Of a stretch of 64,000 nt of DNA, positions 21,846 through 32,301 are shown piece after piece (the stretch's first letter is position 1; each line of letters starts with the position of its first letter). The notes beneath the pieces are model-generated. The model ran no database searches. It was not told the origin of the DNA and saw only the letters and a list, made by a program, of their open reading frames with translations. The stretch comes from Favolaschia claudopus (Eukaryota > Basidiomycota > Agaricomycetes > Agaricales > Mycenaceae). Both the position numbers and the translations under genes were made by a program. The stretch is taken from contig JAWWNJ010000123.1 of the NCBI GenBank assembly GCA_037176885.1, forward strand, positions 558,001-622,000, in the 5' to 3' direction.

Positions 21846-22330
21846 GTAAGCATTACGTACTGTCCAAATCGAATAAACATGTTGGGTATGTGGACAATGG
21901 TCCACATAGGAGGGTAAGCTTGCTTCAGTGCGAACGGGAATTCAATATCCTAGTTGAATACGTCCAATTCATCCATATACTACAATAGCTAATCTTGCTA
22001 AATTAATGGCAACATGACTGGCTCGAGCAGTTTTTCGCCCGATTTGGGTAACCAACTTATTCAGTTGATGAACCTCAAAACCGCCTCAGTAACCGCGCTC
22101 ATATTCACCTTCAAAACTCTTCTGCTCCTGATGAATCTGGTTGCAGTGACTCAGCGGCCCTGTTTTTTCTGGATTATTAATTTTGACAGCTGAAGCTTAT
22201 ACTCAAGTACTGGATAGTGGTAAGTATATCCAAGACACTGGTAGTAGCACAAAGTCTGGTAATATTTTTGAAGTTGCTCAAAGCATTCCCTGAGCCCCGG
22301 CACTGGTGACAAAGTGCTTGTATTGAGGAG

Positions 22331-22396
22331 TAGGGCTCTAACCCGTCCCGTCCAGGCTTTGCGAGGTCAAAGAGACGGACGGGAACGGGACGGGTT
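22331..22396. repeat. Imperfect hairpin starting TAGGGCTCTAACC
   Basis: AACCCGTCCCGTCC pairs with GGACGGGAACGGGACGGGTT. A similar TAGGGCTCT.ACC end with GACGGGTAGACGGACGGGAC lies on the other strand near 60740-60806. These look like ends of one decayed TIR element family. Confidence 0.45.
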
Positions 22397-22928
22397 CGCG
22401 CCGTCGACAGATGCCGTCAAAATTTAATTCGGCAATGAGGAGACTTGTTACAAAACTGCTAGTGGATGCTGCTGGGAAAGTAGGCGAGTGAATGCGATGA
22501 AATGGAATGGTTTCCTCACCCCCGACAAACAACCTCAAATCATTCCCTTTGACTGCTGCTTGTGCCGTTCCACCTCAAACCATTTCGAACCATCCAACCG
22601 ACTTTTGACTGGGCCGCAGGGTGCTTACAGCTGTGCTTACAAAGCACCCAGTCATTTTGTAAGCATCTGCATTTTGGAGCCCTATAAGTACCGATGAATG
22701 GGGAAGCAATGGGGAAGCAAGCTTCCCCATTATTCACGTGATACTATCATGCCGAAAAGCTTGACCAAAGCTTGACTGAAAATATGAACTCAAAACAACT
22801 GTTAGAGGTGGTATAAGATGAATTAAGCACTAAATATCTATTACAGCCCAGCAAAGCGACGCATGCATCGTATCCTCTGTTGCGTCTGATATCAAACCCA
22901 GCCAAAGTTGATCGTCCCAAATAGGATG

Positions 22929-23150
22929 GGACAAGCTTTAGCTCCCTGCCTCCGGCACGGCCGCCTCGCTGCGCTCGCCGACCTCCCTCCGTTCGGTCAC
23001 ACAGCTTGTTGGGGCTGGCCGCCCCAAACCCCGCTGCGCTCGCTCCGCTCGCGACGTCTAGTACGATCTCAACATCTCGACATTGACCCGTGATTTTCTG
23101 TCAAAAGTCACGCGACTGATGGCCTGGCCCTCTTTTCAAGTATAGGATGC
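22929..23150 (+). repeat. GC-rich dispersed repeat, copy 2
   Basis: Second copy of the repeat at 21033-21268, with the same ACAAGCTT start and the same GTGATTTTCTGTCAAAAGTC tail. It is more diverged in the middle, where CTCGCTCCGCTCGC-type tracts occur. Non-coding. Confidence 0.7.
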
Positions 23151-23334
23151 CGGTGAAACCCGAAAAGAGCCATGCGAACCTTGTTGACGGGGATATTTCG
23201 AGTAGAAACAACGGTAACAGTAATTTCTAGGTGTATTTGAGCTCTAGGAACCATATTCCACCCTTCAAAAAATAATCAATTTTTTTTTTTTTTCTGACCC
23301 TCCCCCTCCCTGCCCTAGGTCTCGGCTTGACGGG

Positions 23335-23481
23335 GAAAAATCGGTCACTCCGAGGCTTTTCTTGGTGCCGAAAACGCGTTTTCTCGGCCGAGGGATTTCC
23401 CCTTGGGGAAGGGGGAACAATGACCCACCGTGGGAATCGGGACCGTTTTGCCATCACCCTCGGAACGGAGAAGTTCCCACT
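23335..23481 (+). repeat. 145-bp repeat, inverted at 27704-27846
   Basis: The sequence from GAAAAATCGGTCACTCCGAG to GAGAAGTTCCC is repeated in inverted orientation at 27704-27846 with only about two differences. The near-identity means recent duplication or conversion. The bases just outside differ. The segment before it (23225-23335) matches 4775-4885 inverted. Confidence 0.9.
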
Positions 23482-23845
23482 GTGGACAGACCGAAGGAAA
23501 GCGATCACCCATCAGTCATGTGTCTCCTCATTTTTTATTTTTTTTATTTTTTGTCTCTGCATTTTTATACCGCAACAAGTACACGATCTACTAAGACGCG
23601 GTGCCCATAGGCGATAAATAGTGCAATGGAAGTGACCGATGGATGTGTAGTATAGTTGTGTGAGGGTGGGGGTTAAGTTTGGGGTTTCGGGGGTATTAGC
23701 GGAAACATGAACCATAAGACCATAGCGCATGAGTGAAAGATATGTACACGAAAGGGAAGGGTATAGGGTGTGTGCTGAAACGGTGACGGGAGGGTGTTTC
23801 GGTAGTGCTGTTGAAACAGGGCTGTGTTGCGCGCGGCCCTCGCGC

Positions 23846-24830
23846 TCAGCCCATGTCATCTACATCCGACGCGTCGTTTGGAGGTTCCGGTTCGTCTTCG
23901 TAAATTGGGAGTTCTTGCGGCATGCGGGGTAAGCCCGTTTTCGTGAATGCTCCGGACACCTCCAAGAATTCAGCTAGTGCTGTAATTCCGTCTTTCGTGC
24001 CCAGTATTTCAGGCAGGGATATGTCCCTTGAGACTTTTTTGAGGATGTACCGTTGGTCCTCATAGCGAGGACACTCGCGAAGCAGATGTTCGCGCAGCTG
24101 GAAGGGTTCTCCAGTCAACGTCCTCGGATGGCACGAAGCGGCTGTAGTACTCGCCTGAGAAGCAGTGTCCGATCCGGCACTGTGTACTATATATACTTGG
24201 ACTTAGACATCAAAATGAACTATTAGTTCAAAATGCATTCGCTTGAGCTCATTTCTCGTCTGATTTCCTTCGGAAGTAGCGCAGACTATACCGACAGCTC
24301 TCCCTTGTATGAATATGAAAAAAAGTTGAGGAAATTTGGGCACGTTTTGAACGAGTTAAAGCCCGAGCATCAAAAGCCACTGATGTGTTGCAAGTAATCC
24401 GCCCAAAGACTTCTCTCGACAACGACGTAAAATGTGGGGTCGGTTTTAGGGAAGGGGGGAAGCGGTTTGCCATGGCATAACTCCCCGTCTTCTGTGCAGA
24501 CTTCCATTGCTTGACCCAGGACCGGTGCACTTTTTCTTTTGATTTCCTGAGTGCATGCGAGCGGGTTCCTCCTGGTGGCGCCGCGATTCCGTTCCGATTT
24601 TTGCCAGCGCGTCTGCTCGCTCGTTCCCGTCGATGTCGCAGTGGCCTGGCGACCACCCAGTCTCGACTTTATGTTCTGGATCGGCGTCGAGGAAGGCACA
24701 GATTCTTTTGTGAAATATATGTGCGGAGAGTTGGCCTGCTCTGGGCAGTGGGTTTTGGGTCGCAGATGGTGTTGATAGCGGATACGTTATCTGCGAAGAA
24801 GTGACGTGTCTCCTCATTCTTTTCGTCTCG
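23846..24830 (-). pseudogene. Tad-like LINE RNase H and C-terminal domain fragment
   Basis: Minus-strand reading gives RNase H motifs FFADNVSAINTICDPKP, then in another frame HKVETGWSPGHCDIDGNERADALAK (about 24680-24600). Past further frameshifts comes the Cys/His tail region FQLREHLLRECPRYEDQRYI and SRDISLPEILGTKDGITALAEFL, ending with a stop at 23846. These are the usual last domains of Tad-type LINE ORF2. The endonuclease and reverse transcriptase are absent: upstream (above about 24830) the sequence turns into the repeat shared with the DIRS region. Confidence 0.8.
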
Positions 24831-24985
24831 CCCGCCTCCGCATCGCGCCTTTGGCTCGGCGACTCCGTCTCTTTGAGACCTTCCCTTCTCCAGCCCCTCC
24901 CCCTCCATGACCTCGAGTCTTCTTCCCCGCTTCTAGTCTTGTCCCCCCGTCACTGTCATACCCCTCTTTTTTCGTGTTTTCCCTT
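24800..24985 (-). repeat. Copy of the DIRS-associated repeat
   Basis: Read on the minus strand, this matches the first about 170 bases of the direct repeats at 61044 and 61825: GAGGGGTATGACAG-type start, GACGGGGGGA, TCATGGAGGGGG, TCTCAAAGAGACGGAGTCGC, GCGATG, GGCGAGACGAA, GAATGAGGAGACA. It is more diverged than those two are from each other. It abuts the LINE RNase H relic. Confidence 0.75.
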
Positions 24986-25012
24986 CCTTTCTGGGTGCTT
25001 CCGCTGCCATCT

Positions 25013-25981
25013 TGTGACGTCGTATATTAAATACCCCGAAGTATCGTTTAAACCAGTCGTAAGGTTACGATAAACGGGTGAGTGAGTTTGAGCTCCGTTC
25101 AGTCCAAATCCAATCCCAATTAGGGTTGTCGATTTTGGAGGCAAGTCGACAGAAGATGAAGACCCCGCTGTATTTCGGCAAGTCGTGGAGATTTTCAAGC
25201 AAAGAGATGGACCTGTAGATGGAGACGTTAAAACAAAGTAAGGGTTGGTATTACCGTTTTAATTGAATCCAGAAGATATTAACAGGAGGGCGAGTGTGGC
25301 AGTAAGTTCAAGTTCCAAGAGGTAATTCTTGCTAACTCGGTTGGTTCAGTCAGTAGGTTGGCAACAGGAAGTATTCAGAAAGTGGGGGATAATTGGTACG
25401 ATGCTATCAAAGTACATTTGTGAATAAATACGAGGAGAGATATGTATCGATGTTTTGGGTCCGTACATGCGGTACAAAATAAATAGGAATGGACTGTCCA
25501 TATGGGCTCGCACAGCCAAATATCAGGAATCAGGGTCGTTTCCATGATTTTGGAACTCGCCCGCATGCTCGTAGTAAGGCACGGATTAAGTTATTTCATC
25601 TTGGAATTGAGTTGAACCAGTAAGAATGGGTTGGGGAGAAATGTGGGTATTTGGTCCACATGGGTCGCTGAGGGATCGTTGTAATTGCTGCCTCGAAGTG
25701 ATCTTGGCAATTATAAACTCGATTGGAGCTCAAATTTGGTTTTCCGCTTGAGGTAGGGGCCAGGAACGAATATCCTATTGTTGAGATTTGGTGGAATGAT
25801 GCCATCACAACGCATTCCCGCGGTTCAAATGGTTCGAGTCGGCGATGAGGGTGAAGCAAAAGAGATGAAAGTTGGAGGATAGAGAGCAAGGGGTATATAG
25901 AATTGATTGGGCGAATAAAACTGGGAGGTTGGTATGTGAGTTCTGGGGTGTTTTCAATGTAAACAGCGAAGCTGTGTCACA
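25013..25981 (-). mobile_element. Candidate gypsy LTR (969 bp)
   Basis: The segment begins TGTGAC and ends GTCACA, short inverted termini of TG...CA form usual for LTRs. It lies about 95 bases beyond the stop of a minus-strand gypsy integrase, where a 3' LTR is expected. No second LTR copy is present in the window to confirm the borders. Short open frames inside have no recognisable content. Confidence 0.5.
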
Positions 25982-26075
25982 TCCGCGGGGCACGCGAAAA
26001 TTCAACCGTCCCCGGTTGCGTCGAGGGGAGAGGAAACAGTGGTGAGGCGGATCGAGACAATAAGCAACAGATTGT

Positions 26076-26475
26076 TCAGATATCCTCCTCATCCAGATCC
26101 TCTGGGGGTGATTCTTCGTCATGTTCAGCATCTGAATCCGCGTCGCTTGGATCATATTCCATGCCATCGTCAACAGGAAACCCATCAGCGAGTTCAGCGA
26201 GACGAGGATCATCTCGCGATATATAAGGGAGCAGGCGTGTAGCGGCGATGCCTTGAGTGCTAATCGCTCCAGACAATTCTCGGAGAACATAAGATCCGCC
26301 AGTTGTTCGTCGAACCACAGCGTAAGGGCCGAGCCATTTATTTTTCCATTTCCGTCCCAGATCAGTTGCGAGGCGTGCGTTACGGACCAGAACCAGCTCA
26401 TTGGGGTGATAGACTTCGCGGTAAAATCGTGCAGCATATCTTCGTTTCGAATTCCACTGCATTCAGACGCCGTCT
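26076..26475 (-). pseudogene. Ty3/gypsy integrase C-terminal fragment
   Basis: The frame reads FYREVYHPNELVLVRNARLA, GRKWKNKWLGPYAVVRRTTG, GSYVLRELSGAISTQGIAAT, RLLPYISRD, then an acidic tail ending EEDI and a stop at 26076. This is the usual C-terminal end of fungal gypsy polyproteins (DNA-binding part after the integrase core). The upstream part is cut off at about 26475 by a GC-rich insert, so core integrase, reverse transcriptase and Gag are missing. Confidence 0.85.
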
Positions 26476-26692
26476 AGCCAGAGGGGGGCTGGCGAGGCGA
26501 CCATTGGCTAGCCGGCCAGCGATGACGTAGCCGCACACCAGCCGCAGCTAGCCGTAAGGATAGCCGAAGCTCACGGCACCTCACTACACGTTCCTCGCTG
26601 ATCCTCGCATCAGCCCTTCGTCTCGCTTCGGGCCGGTGGGCTAGCCGAAGGCTCGCTGAATCTCGCCGAGGGGGCTGGTGAGACGGCCTTGC
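26476..26692. repeat. GC-rich insert flanked by short direct repeats
   Basis: GAGGGGGGCTGGCGAGGCGACC (about 26480) and GAGGGGGCTGGTGAGACGGCC (about 26665) bracket a segment rich in CTAGCCG/TAGCCG motifs. It lies between two gypsy fragments of opposite orientation. A related GCTAGCCG sequence interrupts the copia integrase at about 30490-30535. Probably a small mobile element or its relic. Confidence 0.45.
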
Positions 26693-27325
26693 TTTTGGAG
26701 TGGATGGAAGGCTCGGAAATTATCCTGGGCAGGTTGAAATCTTGATGAAGCTTAAGCCCGATTCCGAGCCTGTTTCTTTGCTACCATTTCCTGTTTCGCC
26801 GGCTAATCGCGAGGTCATCGACAAGCAAATGGACTCTTGGATCAAATTGGGAGTCATTGAACCATCAAAGAGTCCCTGGGCAGCGCCGGTTTTCATTATC
26901 TATCGTAACAGTAAGCCGAGAATGGTAATTGATTTGAGGAAACTCAATGAAAAAGAAGATATCCTTAAGCTCTCTCAGGATCTCAGTGGCTTTTAACGCT
27001 TGATGCCTTGTCTGGATTCACTCAGCTGACAATGACTCCTTCTTCGGCGGAGAGTCTTGCTTTTCGAACTCATCGCGGACTTTGGCAATTTCGGCGAATG
27101 CCGTTTGGTTATCGAAATGGACCTAGTGTATTCCAACGGGTAATGCAGAACGTTCTTGCCCCATTTCTTTGGATCTTCGCACTGGTCTACATTGATGATA
27201 TCGTGATTTTCTCCCTAACCTTCGAGGAACATGTTCAACATCTGGATAAGGTCTTCTCGGCCATAGCAGATGCGAATATTACATTGTCTCCAGCAAACCG
27301 TAGATTCAGTGGGTTTGAGGTGTGA
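26693..27325 (+). pseudogene. Ty3/gypsy reverse transcriptase fragment
   Basis: Motifs in order: GQVEILMKLKPDSEPVS, MDSWIKLGVIEPSKSPWAAP, FIIYRNSKPRMVIDLRKLNE, then a short internal deletion to EDILKLSQDLSGF. A frameshift at about 26993 leads to LTLDALSGFTQLTM, FRTHRGLWQFRRMPFGYRNG, PSVFQRVMQNVLAPFLW, and the catalytic box ALVYIDDIVIFS (about 27185). The YIDD aspartates are intact. The fragment ends after FSGFEV with a stop; RNase H and integrase are absent. It is on the opposite strand from the integrase fragment at 26076-26475, so they come from different insertions. Confidence 0.88.
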
Positions 27326-27703
27326 CACTTTATCTTCACTTTTGTCATCATTCATCAGTGATCAAATTGCCTTTTAGGGAGATTTTTCGCGTTTTGCCGA
27401 TCAATTTTGATGGGAAAACGGCCCAAAACGCGCTGTGACATGTTACGAAAATAAAATAGATTCAATTCAGGTCCCTCTGTGACCTGTGACTTGAATCTAC
27501 GGTCGAAATAGTACAGTACTGTACCAATCTGTATGGAGGCAACGCTCTGAGGTGCGTTACGCGCCGTTGCTAGTCTTTTATGGTAATTTGCTGTGCAAAA
27601 GCAGTGCAAAATTACCATATATGGGACGATTTGTAAGCAAAATGGCGCTGCGTTATGCGTTATGTTGCTACCATGCATATCGGTACAGTACAAGTGCGGG
27701 AAC
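27326..27703. other. Non-coding with hairpin
   Basis: Holds an imperfect hairpin at about 27578-27620 (TGGTAATTTGCTGTGC with GCAGTGCAAAATTACCA) and a GTACAGTACTGTAC palindrome near 27515. No gene seen. Confidence 0.5.
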
Positions 27704-27846
27704 TTCTCCGTTCCGAGGGTGATGGCAAAACGGTCCCGATTCCCACGGTGGGTCATTGTTCCCCCTTCCCCAAGGGGAAATCCCTCGGCCGGGAAAACGC
27801 GTTTTCGGCACCAAGAAAAGCCTCGGAATGACCGATTTTTCGAGTG
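27704..27846 (-). repeat. Inverted copy of the 145-bp repeat
   Basis: Near-identical reverse complement of 23335-23481 (for example GAACTTCTCCGTTCCGAGGG). It is followed at about 27855-27905 by a diverged copy of the GGTTAACCG...CTGGGT.CACT motif seen at 5040 and 40670. Confidence 0.9.
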
Positions 27847-27906
27847 GGATCAGGGTTAACCGTCCGATCAGCTGGGTGCACTCAACGCACATAACACACA
27901 GCCACT

Positions 27907-29570
27907 CGGAGCACATAATCCGAGGCAGTAGATTTTGCATTTCTGCACAACTTTAAACCGTAGAAATATTTGTGAACTCAATTTTAATAGCATGGATCAT
28001 CTTTGTCTGAAAGAAACACGGAATTCTCTTATATTGCGGAAGTGTAGCAAGACTTGAAGTTGCCCGCCAAAAGTTATGTGCACTGATGTGACTGTCACGT
28101 CACATTATGTGCATAGTCGCCGCCTTTGTCCTTCGTGCGCATCGCACTCATCATATTAGGGCACGATCTTTTACTGGTGGTCAGCTACTTGTGCTCAACA
28201 AAGATTCCAGGGAGGATCAGTCTAAACGTTTCGTCATCCACAGCGCGGGCCAAGCTTCGTGGTGTTGTCCAAGTACGGTGTCGCTCGGTGGAAATCGAGA
28301 AATCGACATGGTGGTGGGAGCCAAAACACGGAAAAAACGCGTTCTATCCCTCAGCAATACCCCGCAAGTCTCAAACCATTTATGCCACCACCTACTGTCA
28401 ATCCCCCAAGCAGGGCCGGCTCAAATGCTCAAAATATGGGCTATCTCCCCTAAAATGGTCCTCCTTGGGGCCATCTGTCTTCTAAGGCCTTGTTGGAGAA
28501 GGTACAGGGAACAGGTACGGCATGAATCGTTGGATCAATATTAATTTCTCAGTTACAGACGATGCCAAAGCAGCAAAGGTGCGGGTAGGATATTCAAGTG
28601 TCCGGTTGTTTGCACCGTTCTTTGCAAAACTAAGATGTCAGGGGGATGATGGAAATTTCCGAAAAACATGCACTTACAACAAAGACTACACAAAAAAAGG
28701 GTCCAAAAGAGTGCCTGGGAGATGTAAATTGTGTATAGTGAATATAATGTTCGTGTTCTTGGTTCAATTCCGAATCTACATGATTTCCTTGAAATTCTCC
28801 CTTTCTTTCCCTTTTTGCATTCTTTTTTTCCTTTTTCCCCTTTCAGCTACCCAGTACAATGTGCGGAAAACCGAAATTGACGCGTCATAGCGACGTGGGA
28901 GAGGATTACAGTAAGTCGCCGGAGGTTGCCGGCAGATAATCACCTTTCGATTATCTCGTCTGTTATCTTGAAAAACGATTGGCTGGCCCATGTCCAAATG
29001 AGGACTACACCCCGTTTAGACTTGGGACACGGAAATCACCGCAACAACATGGGACAGGACAGCGATCAAAAGCCCGGGAGGCTTGGTTTGCGCAATACAA
29101 AGCTGTTTCATTCAAAATTCAAACGCGGGGAGCCTTGTAATACAAGTTGAAATCTTCTCTCTTTTTTCTCTCCCTTTTTTTTTCAATTTTTCTCGTTTCT
29201 CTCAACCGACATGGGACATGGGCCTTTTCCGGCTCATTATCCATGTCAGATGAGGCCAAGTACATGGCCATCTGATCGGAACATTAGCCGGTGATCCTAT
29301 GATGTGCACTGCCTTCACCGGCAGTTGGCATTCCTCGAAAACCTTTGTCGCCTTTCGAACTCCTATACCTATCTGCAATGGAATTGCCGGAATGGGTGGG
29401 ACGATAATTACGGCGGTTTCCGTGTTGGATCAGGACGTCCAAGTCTATTCATATTGTGTAATCAAACTGTTGGCACCGAGTCAAGCAGCCCTCGATAACA
29501 ACATTCTGGGGAAGTTCTCGCTAAATAATATCATTGAATATAGCCTCAAACCTTGCTGTGGATGCTTGGG
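27907..29570. other. No recognisable gene
   Basis: Several short open frames occur (up to 145 codons, 28107-28544), but none shows a known motif or convincing splice structure. An imperfect palindrome ATGTGACTGTCACGTCACAT is at about 28086-28105. Pyrimidine-rich tracts occur near 28795-28850 and 29155-29205. Confidence 0.4.
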
Positions 29571-29574
29571 TCCA

Positions 29575-29945
29575 AGGAAAATGAGAGGAAATCAGAAGAG
29601 TGACTCACAATTTCGTTTCCAAGCTAATATTGACATTGAGCACGACGTCCCGGGGCAACAGCGAAAAAAGAAAGCACCATAATTAAATAAACTATACAGC
29701 TTCGAATTGATGTTGGCAATGCTTGAAATCAGAGGAAACGAGTAGAAATTGGAAGAGAATCTTACATTCTCTGTTTTGATGCTAATATTGATGGCAACCA
29801 TTGAGCGCGGCGTTCCCGGGACAGCGCCGCATAAATGAGCAGCAGGAAGAGCTGAAAAGGTCTAAAACGACGCCGGGTAGACTTTAGTTGAGGGGAAACG
29901 AGCAGAAATTGAAATTGAAAGAGAAACATACATTTTTGGTTTGAA
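29575..29945 (+). repeat. Three diverged tandem units of about 150 bp
   Basis: A unit resembling GAGGAAACGAG.AGAAATT, GAAGAGAATC.TACATT, GATGCTAATATTGA, GAGC.CGGCGTTCCCGGGACAGC starts at about 29582, 29728 and 29890; the third is cut short. It lies at the truncated end of the minus-strand copia element and may be part of an LTR or an older tandem array. Confidence 0.5.
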
Positions 29946-29959
29946 TGTGGTACAACGAG

Positions 29960-31510
29960 TCAATAACAGTGCTCACAATCAAGCTTATCATTTCGGCTGT
30001 GGAAGATAGCCTTGGTCTCTACATCCAGGAGGCGATATGCCTTCTTCCCATCCCCCACATCACAATTACCATAGCCAAGCATGATGCACCGGCGGCCACG
30101 GTTGGAGAACTTCCCAACGCGCTTGTCCTTTGGTATCAAAGCGTATCCCGTGCAGCCAAACGTTCGGAACTTTCGCTTGAACAGGGTCTCGTATGGTGGT
30201 ACGCCGTTGTTGGAGGAGTATGGACGGCGTCCGAGAACGTAGGAGGCAAAGCTCATGGCTTCCTTCCCGAAGTTTTGTGGAAGGCCTGAATCGATGAGCA
30301 TGGTGAGGGCGGTGGAAACGAGCGTCTGATTTGCTCGTTCAGCTACACCATTCTGCTCGGGTGTGTCTGCGGCAGTTGTGTGATGGATGATTCCGCTGGC
30401 TTTCAATTCTGCCTCCAGTTCGTTAGAGGTGAACTCCCCCCGCATGACGAGGTGTGTGTACACGGCACGGCAGAGCTCCAGAGCACATGCCGAGGCCGTC
30501 TTGCGGCCATCAGCTAGCCGTCAAAAATCTAGCCGGCGCTTGAACGCAGTGATTGTTTGAAGGCGGCATGCACGTCACTCTTCTTCTTGTGATAGAGTAC
30601 CCAATCAAAGCCACTGTGATCGTCGAGGAATGTGATCCAGTAACGATACCCGTCTCGAGACTGTGGGCTGACTGGTCCACCGACATCACTATGTATGATT
30701 TGTAGTGGGCGTGTTGCCCGCTGACGTCCCTCAGTTGGGAACGGCTGCTTGCGCATCTTTCCCTGAGCGCAGGCGTGGCAGAATTTAGGGGTACCAGTGG
30801 TGCGCTCCACGCCCTTCAGGTGTCCCTTCCTGACCATACGCTCAAGGCTGTCTATTCCCACATGCGCCATGCGGCGGTAGAGGACGTTAATGTCAACGGC
30901 GGCAAGTGCACATTCCTCCTGGACCACCGGCTCTGCAGTCAAATGGTATAGCCCTTGGTCATGGTTGACCTCGAGAACGACATCGCCATTGCGGTCGAGA
31001 ACGTGACCACCCGTCCTCCCAAAGATCGAAGTCAGGTTACCCTGTTGGGCTAGCTTCTGTACGGAAATGAGGGAGATCTGGAATGAGGGGAGGTATGGGA
31101 CGTTCGAGAGTGTGAGGAGTGTCTGTTTGCCTTTGACAGTGCTGAGGAGCTGAATTTCCCCAATCCCAGTGGCGTCAGCGAACGACTCATCCCCAAAGCG
31201 TACTTTTCTCGGGGGGTCAAGCTGCTGAAAGGTCTTAGCTATGAACCACTTCAGGACCGGTACCATGTGTGTTGACGCGCCGGTGTCAAGGACTGTTGTG
31301 TAGACGAGGGCAGGTGTCGTTTCACTCGCAGCATAAGCTCCAATGCGTTTTGCAAGTTTCCGAATGCGGTAACATAATGTCCGCTCTCATCGCCCCCTGC
31401 ATTTAGCGCCTTCGCCCCGTCATCCTCCGCCTTCTTCTTGAGACCGCTGCAGTCCTTGGTGTCATGATAGCAAAGGCCGTGGACTTGGCACTTCTTCGTG
31501 GGGCCACCGG
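29960..31510 (-). pseudogene. Ty1/copia element (older, minus strand): protease and integrase part
   Basis: Minus-strand reading from 31510 downwards starts with the Gag zinc knuckle CQVHGLCYHDTKDCSGLKKK. The protease VLDTGASTHMVPVLKWF follows (about 31300-31250), then a pre-integrase region with VDINVLYRRMAHVG and FCHACAQGKMRKQPFP. The integrase starts IIHSDVGGPVSPQSRDG. Near 30530-30463 a small insertion or rearrangement with GCTAGCCG sequence breaks the frame. The second catalytic block, normally ending ..TDGGGEFTS, reads THLVMRGEFTS, so its aspartate is gone. The last block PEQNGVAERANQTLVSTA with the catalytic Glu is present. The frame stops at 29960; reverse transcriptase and RNase H are missing. 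The Gag part of the same element lies at 36055-36822, displaced by insertion of the younger plus-strand copia. Confidence 0.9.
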
Positions 31511-31512
31511 TT

Positions 31513-31666
31513 TGTCAGAATATGAATTATTCCGGGTAGCCGCCCCGCCGCTCCGGCCCTTGATAGATATCTGATACTTATCATACAGCCTTGTTCTCAC
31601 ATATAAACCGTGCTCGTCTGTCCACCACCCTCAGTCTTTCATCCCACATTGCGGGAGATTGAGGGT
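31513..31666 (+). repeat. 5' LTR of the younger copia
   Basis: About 154 bases from TGTCAGAATATG to ..TTGAGGGT. It is about 98% alike to 35783-35935. After this point the two copies diverge completely, so this is either the full LTR or the part left in the 3' copy. Confidence 0.75.
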
Positions 31667-32301
31667 ATGCTCCCGCTGTCTCGCCCTGGCTCTAGCGCCC
31701 TTCCCGGGTTCCCTGGGCTCTATTCCTCCGGTTCCCCGACCCTCCGGGCCCCGAGCTCCGGCCCTCCTGACTCCGGCTCCGGTTTTCCGCGCTCGCCGGA
31801 CCACAGGGTATCTCCGGGCCTTCGTCGGTCTACGATCTCTGGACCAGTATTGTAATCCTCCCTCTTCTGGGCATCTCCCTGGCTCCCTGCTACTGTTGGA
31901 TCATCTGATCATTGATATCACATCATAGATGCTGTGCTACTACATAGTTCTCACACCCCGTGAGAAGTCACGCGTCACGCGCCCTTTTACTGTGACGCCT
32001 GGGCATGGAGACTCCTTACTCTGTTCTCTAAGGATTCTCCCTCTGCCCAGGTGAGTAGACACTCTTCCTCTTGTTGTAGCTAGCCCTCCAAGGATTCTCC
32101 CTCTGCCCAGTGCTTGTTGGACTCTTGAGTACCTCGGGTCTCAGGCCCTGGCAGCTGTTGCCCTTACAGGATCAAAGGACTCCAAGAAGAATGACAAGCA
32201 GAAGTCTGAGAAAGCGAGACCTAGAAAGCGCCGTGACAAGGCAAATGCCTCTGCTACTACAGATTCTGAATCTGATTCCGATGACTCTGAACATGAACAT
32301 T

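Noticed and set aside
26693..27325. Joining the two gypsy fragments (26076-26475 and 26693-27325) as one element
   Set aside because: They lie on opposite strands and are separated by a GC-rich insert; they cannot be one gene.
23335..27846. Interpretation of the inverted 145-bp pair as TIRs of one 4.5-kb element
   Set aside because: No target duplication at the outer borders and the interior is a mix of unrelated relics on both strands; kept only as an inverted repeat pair.
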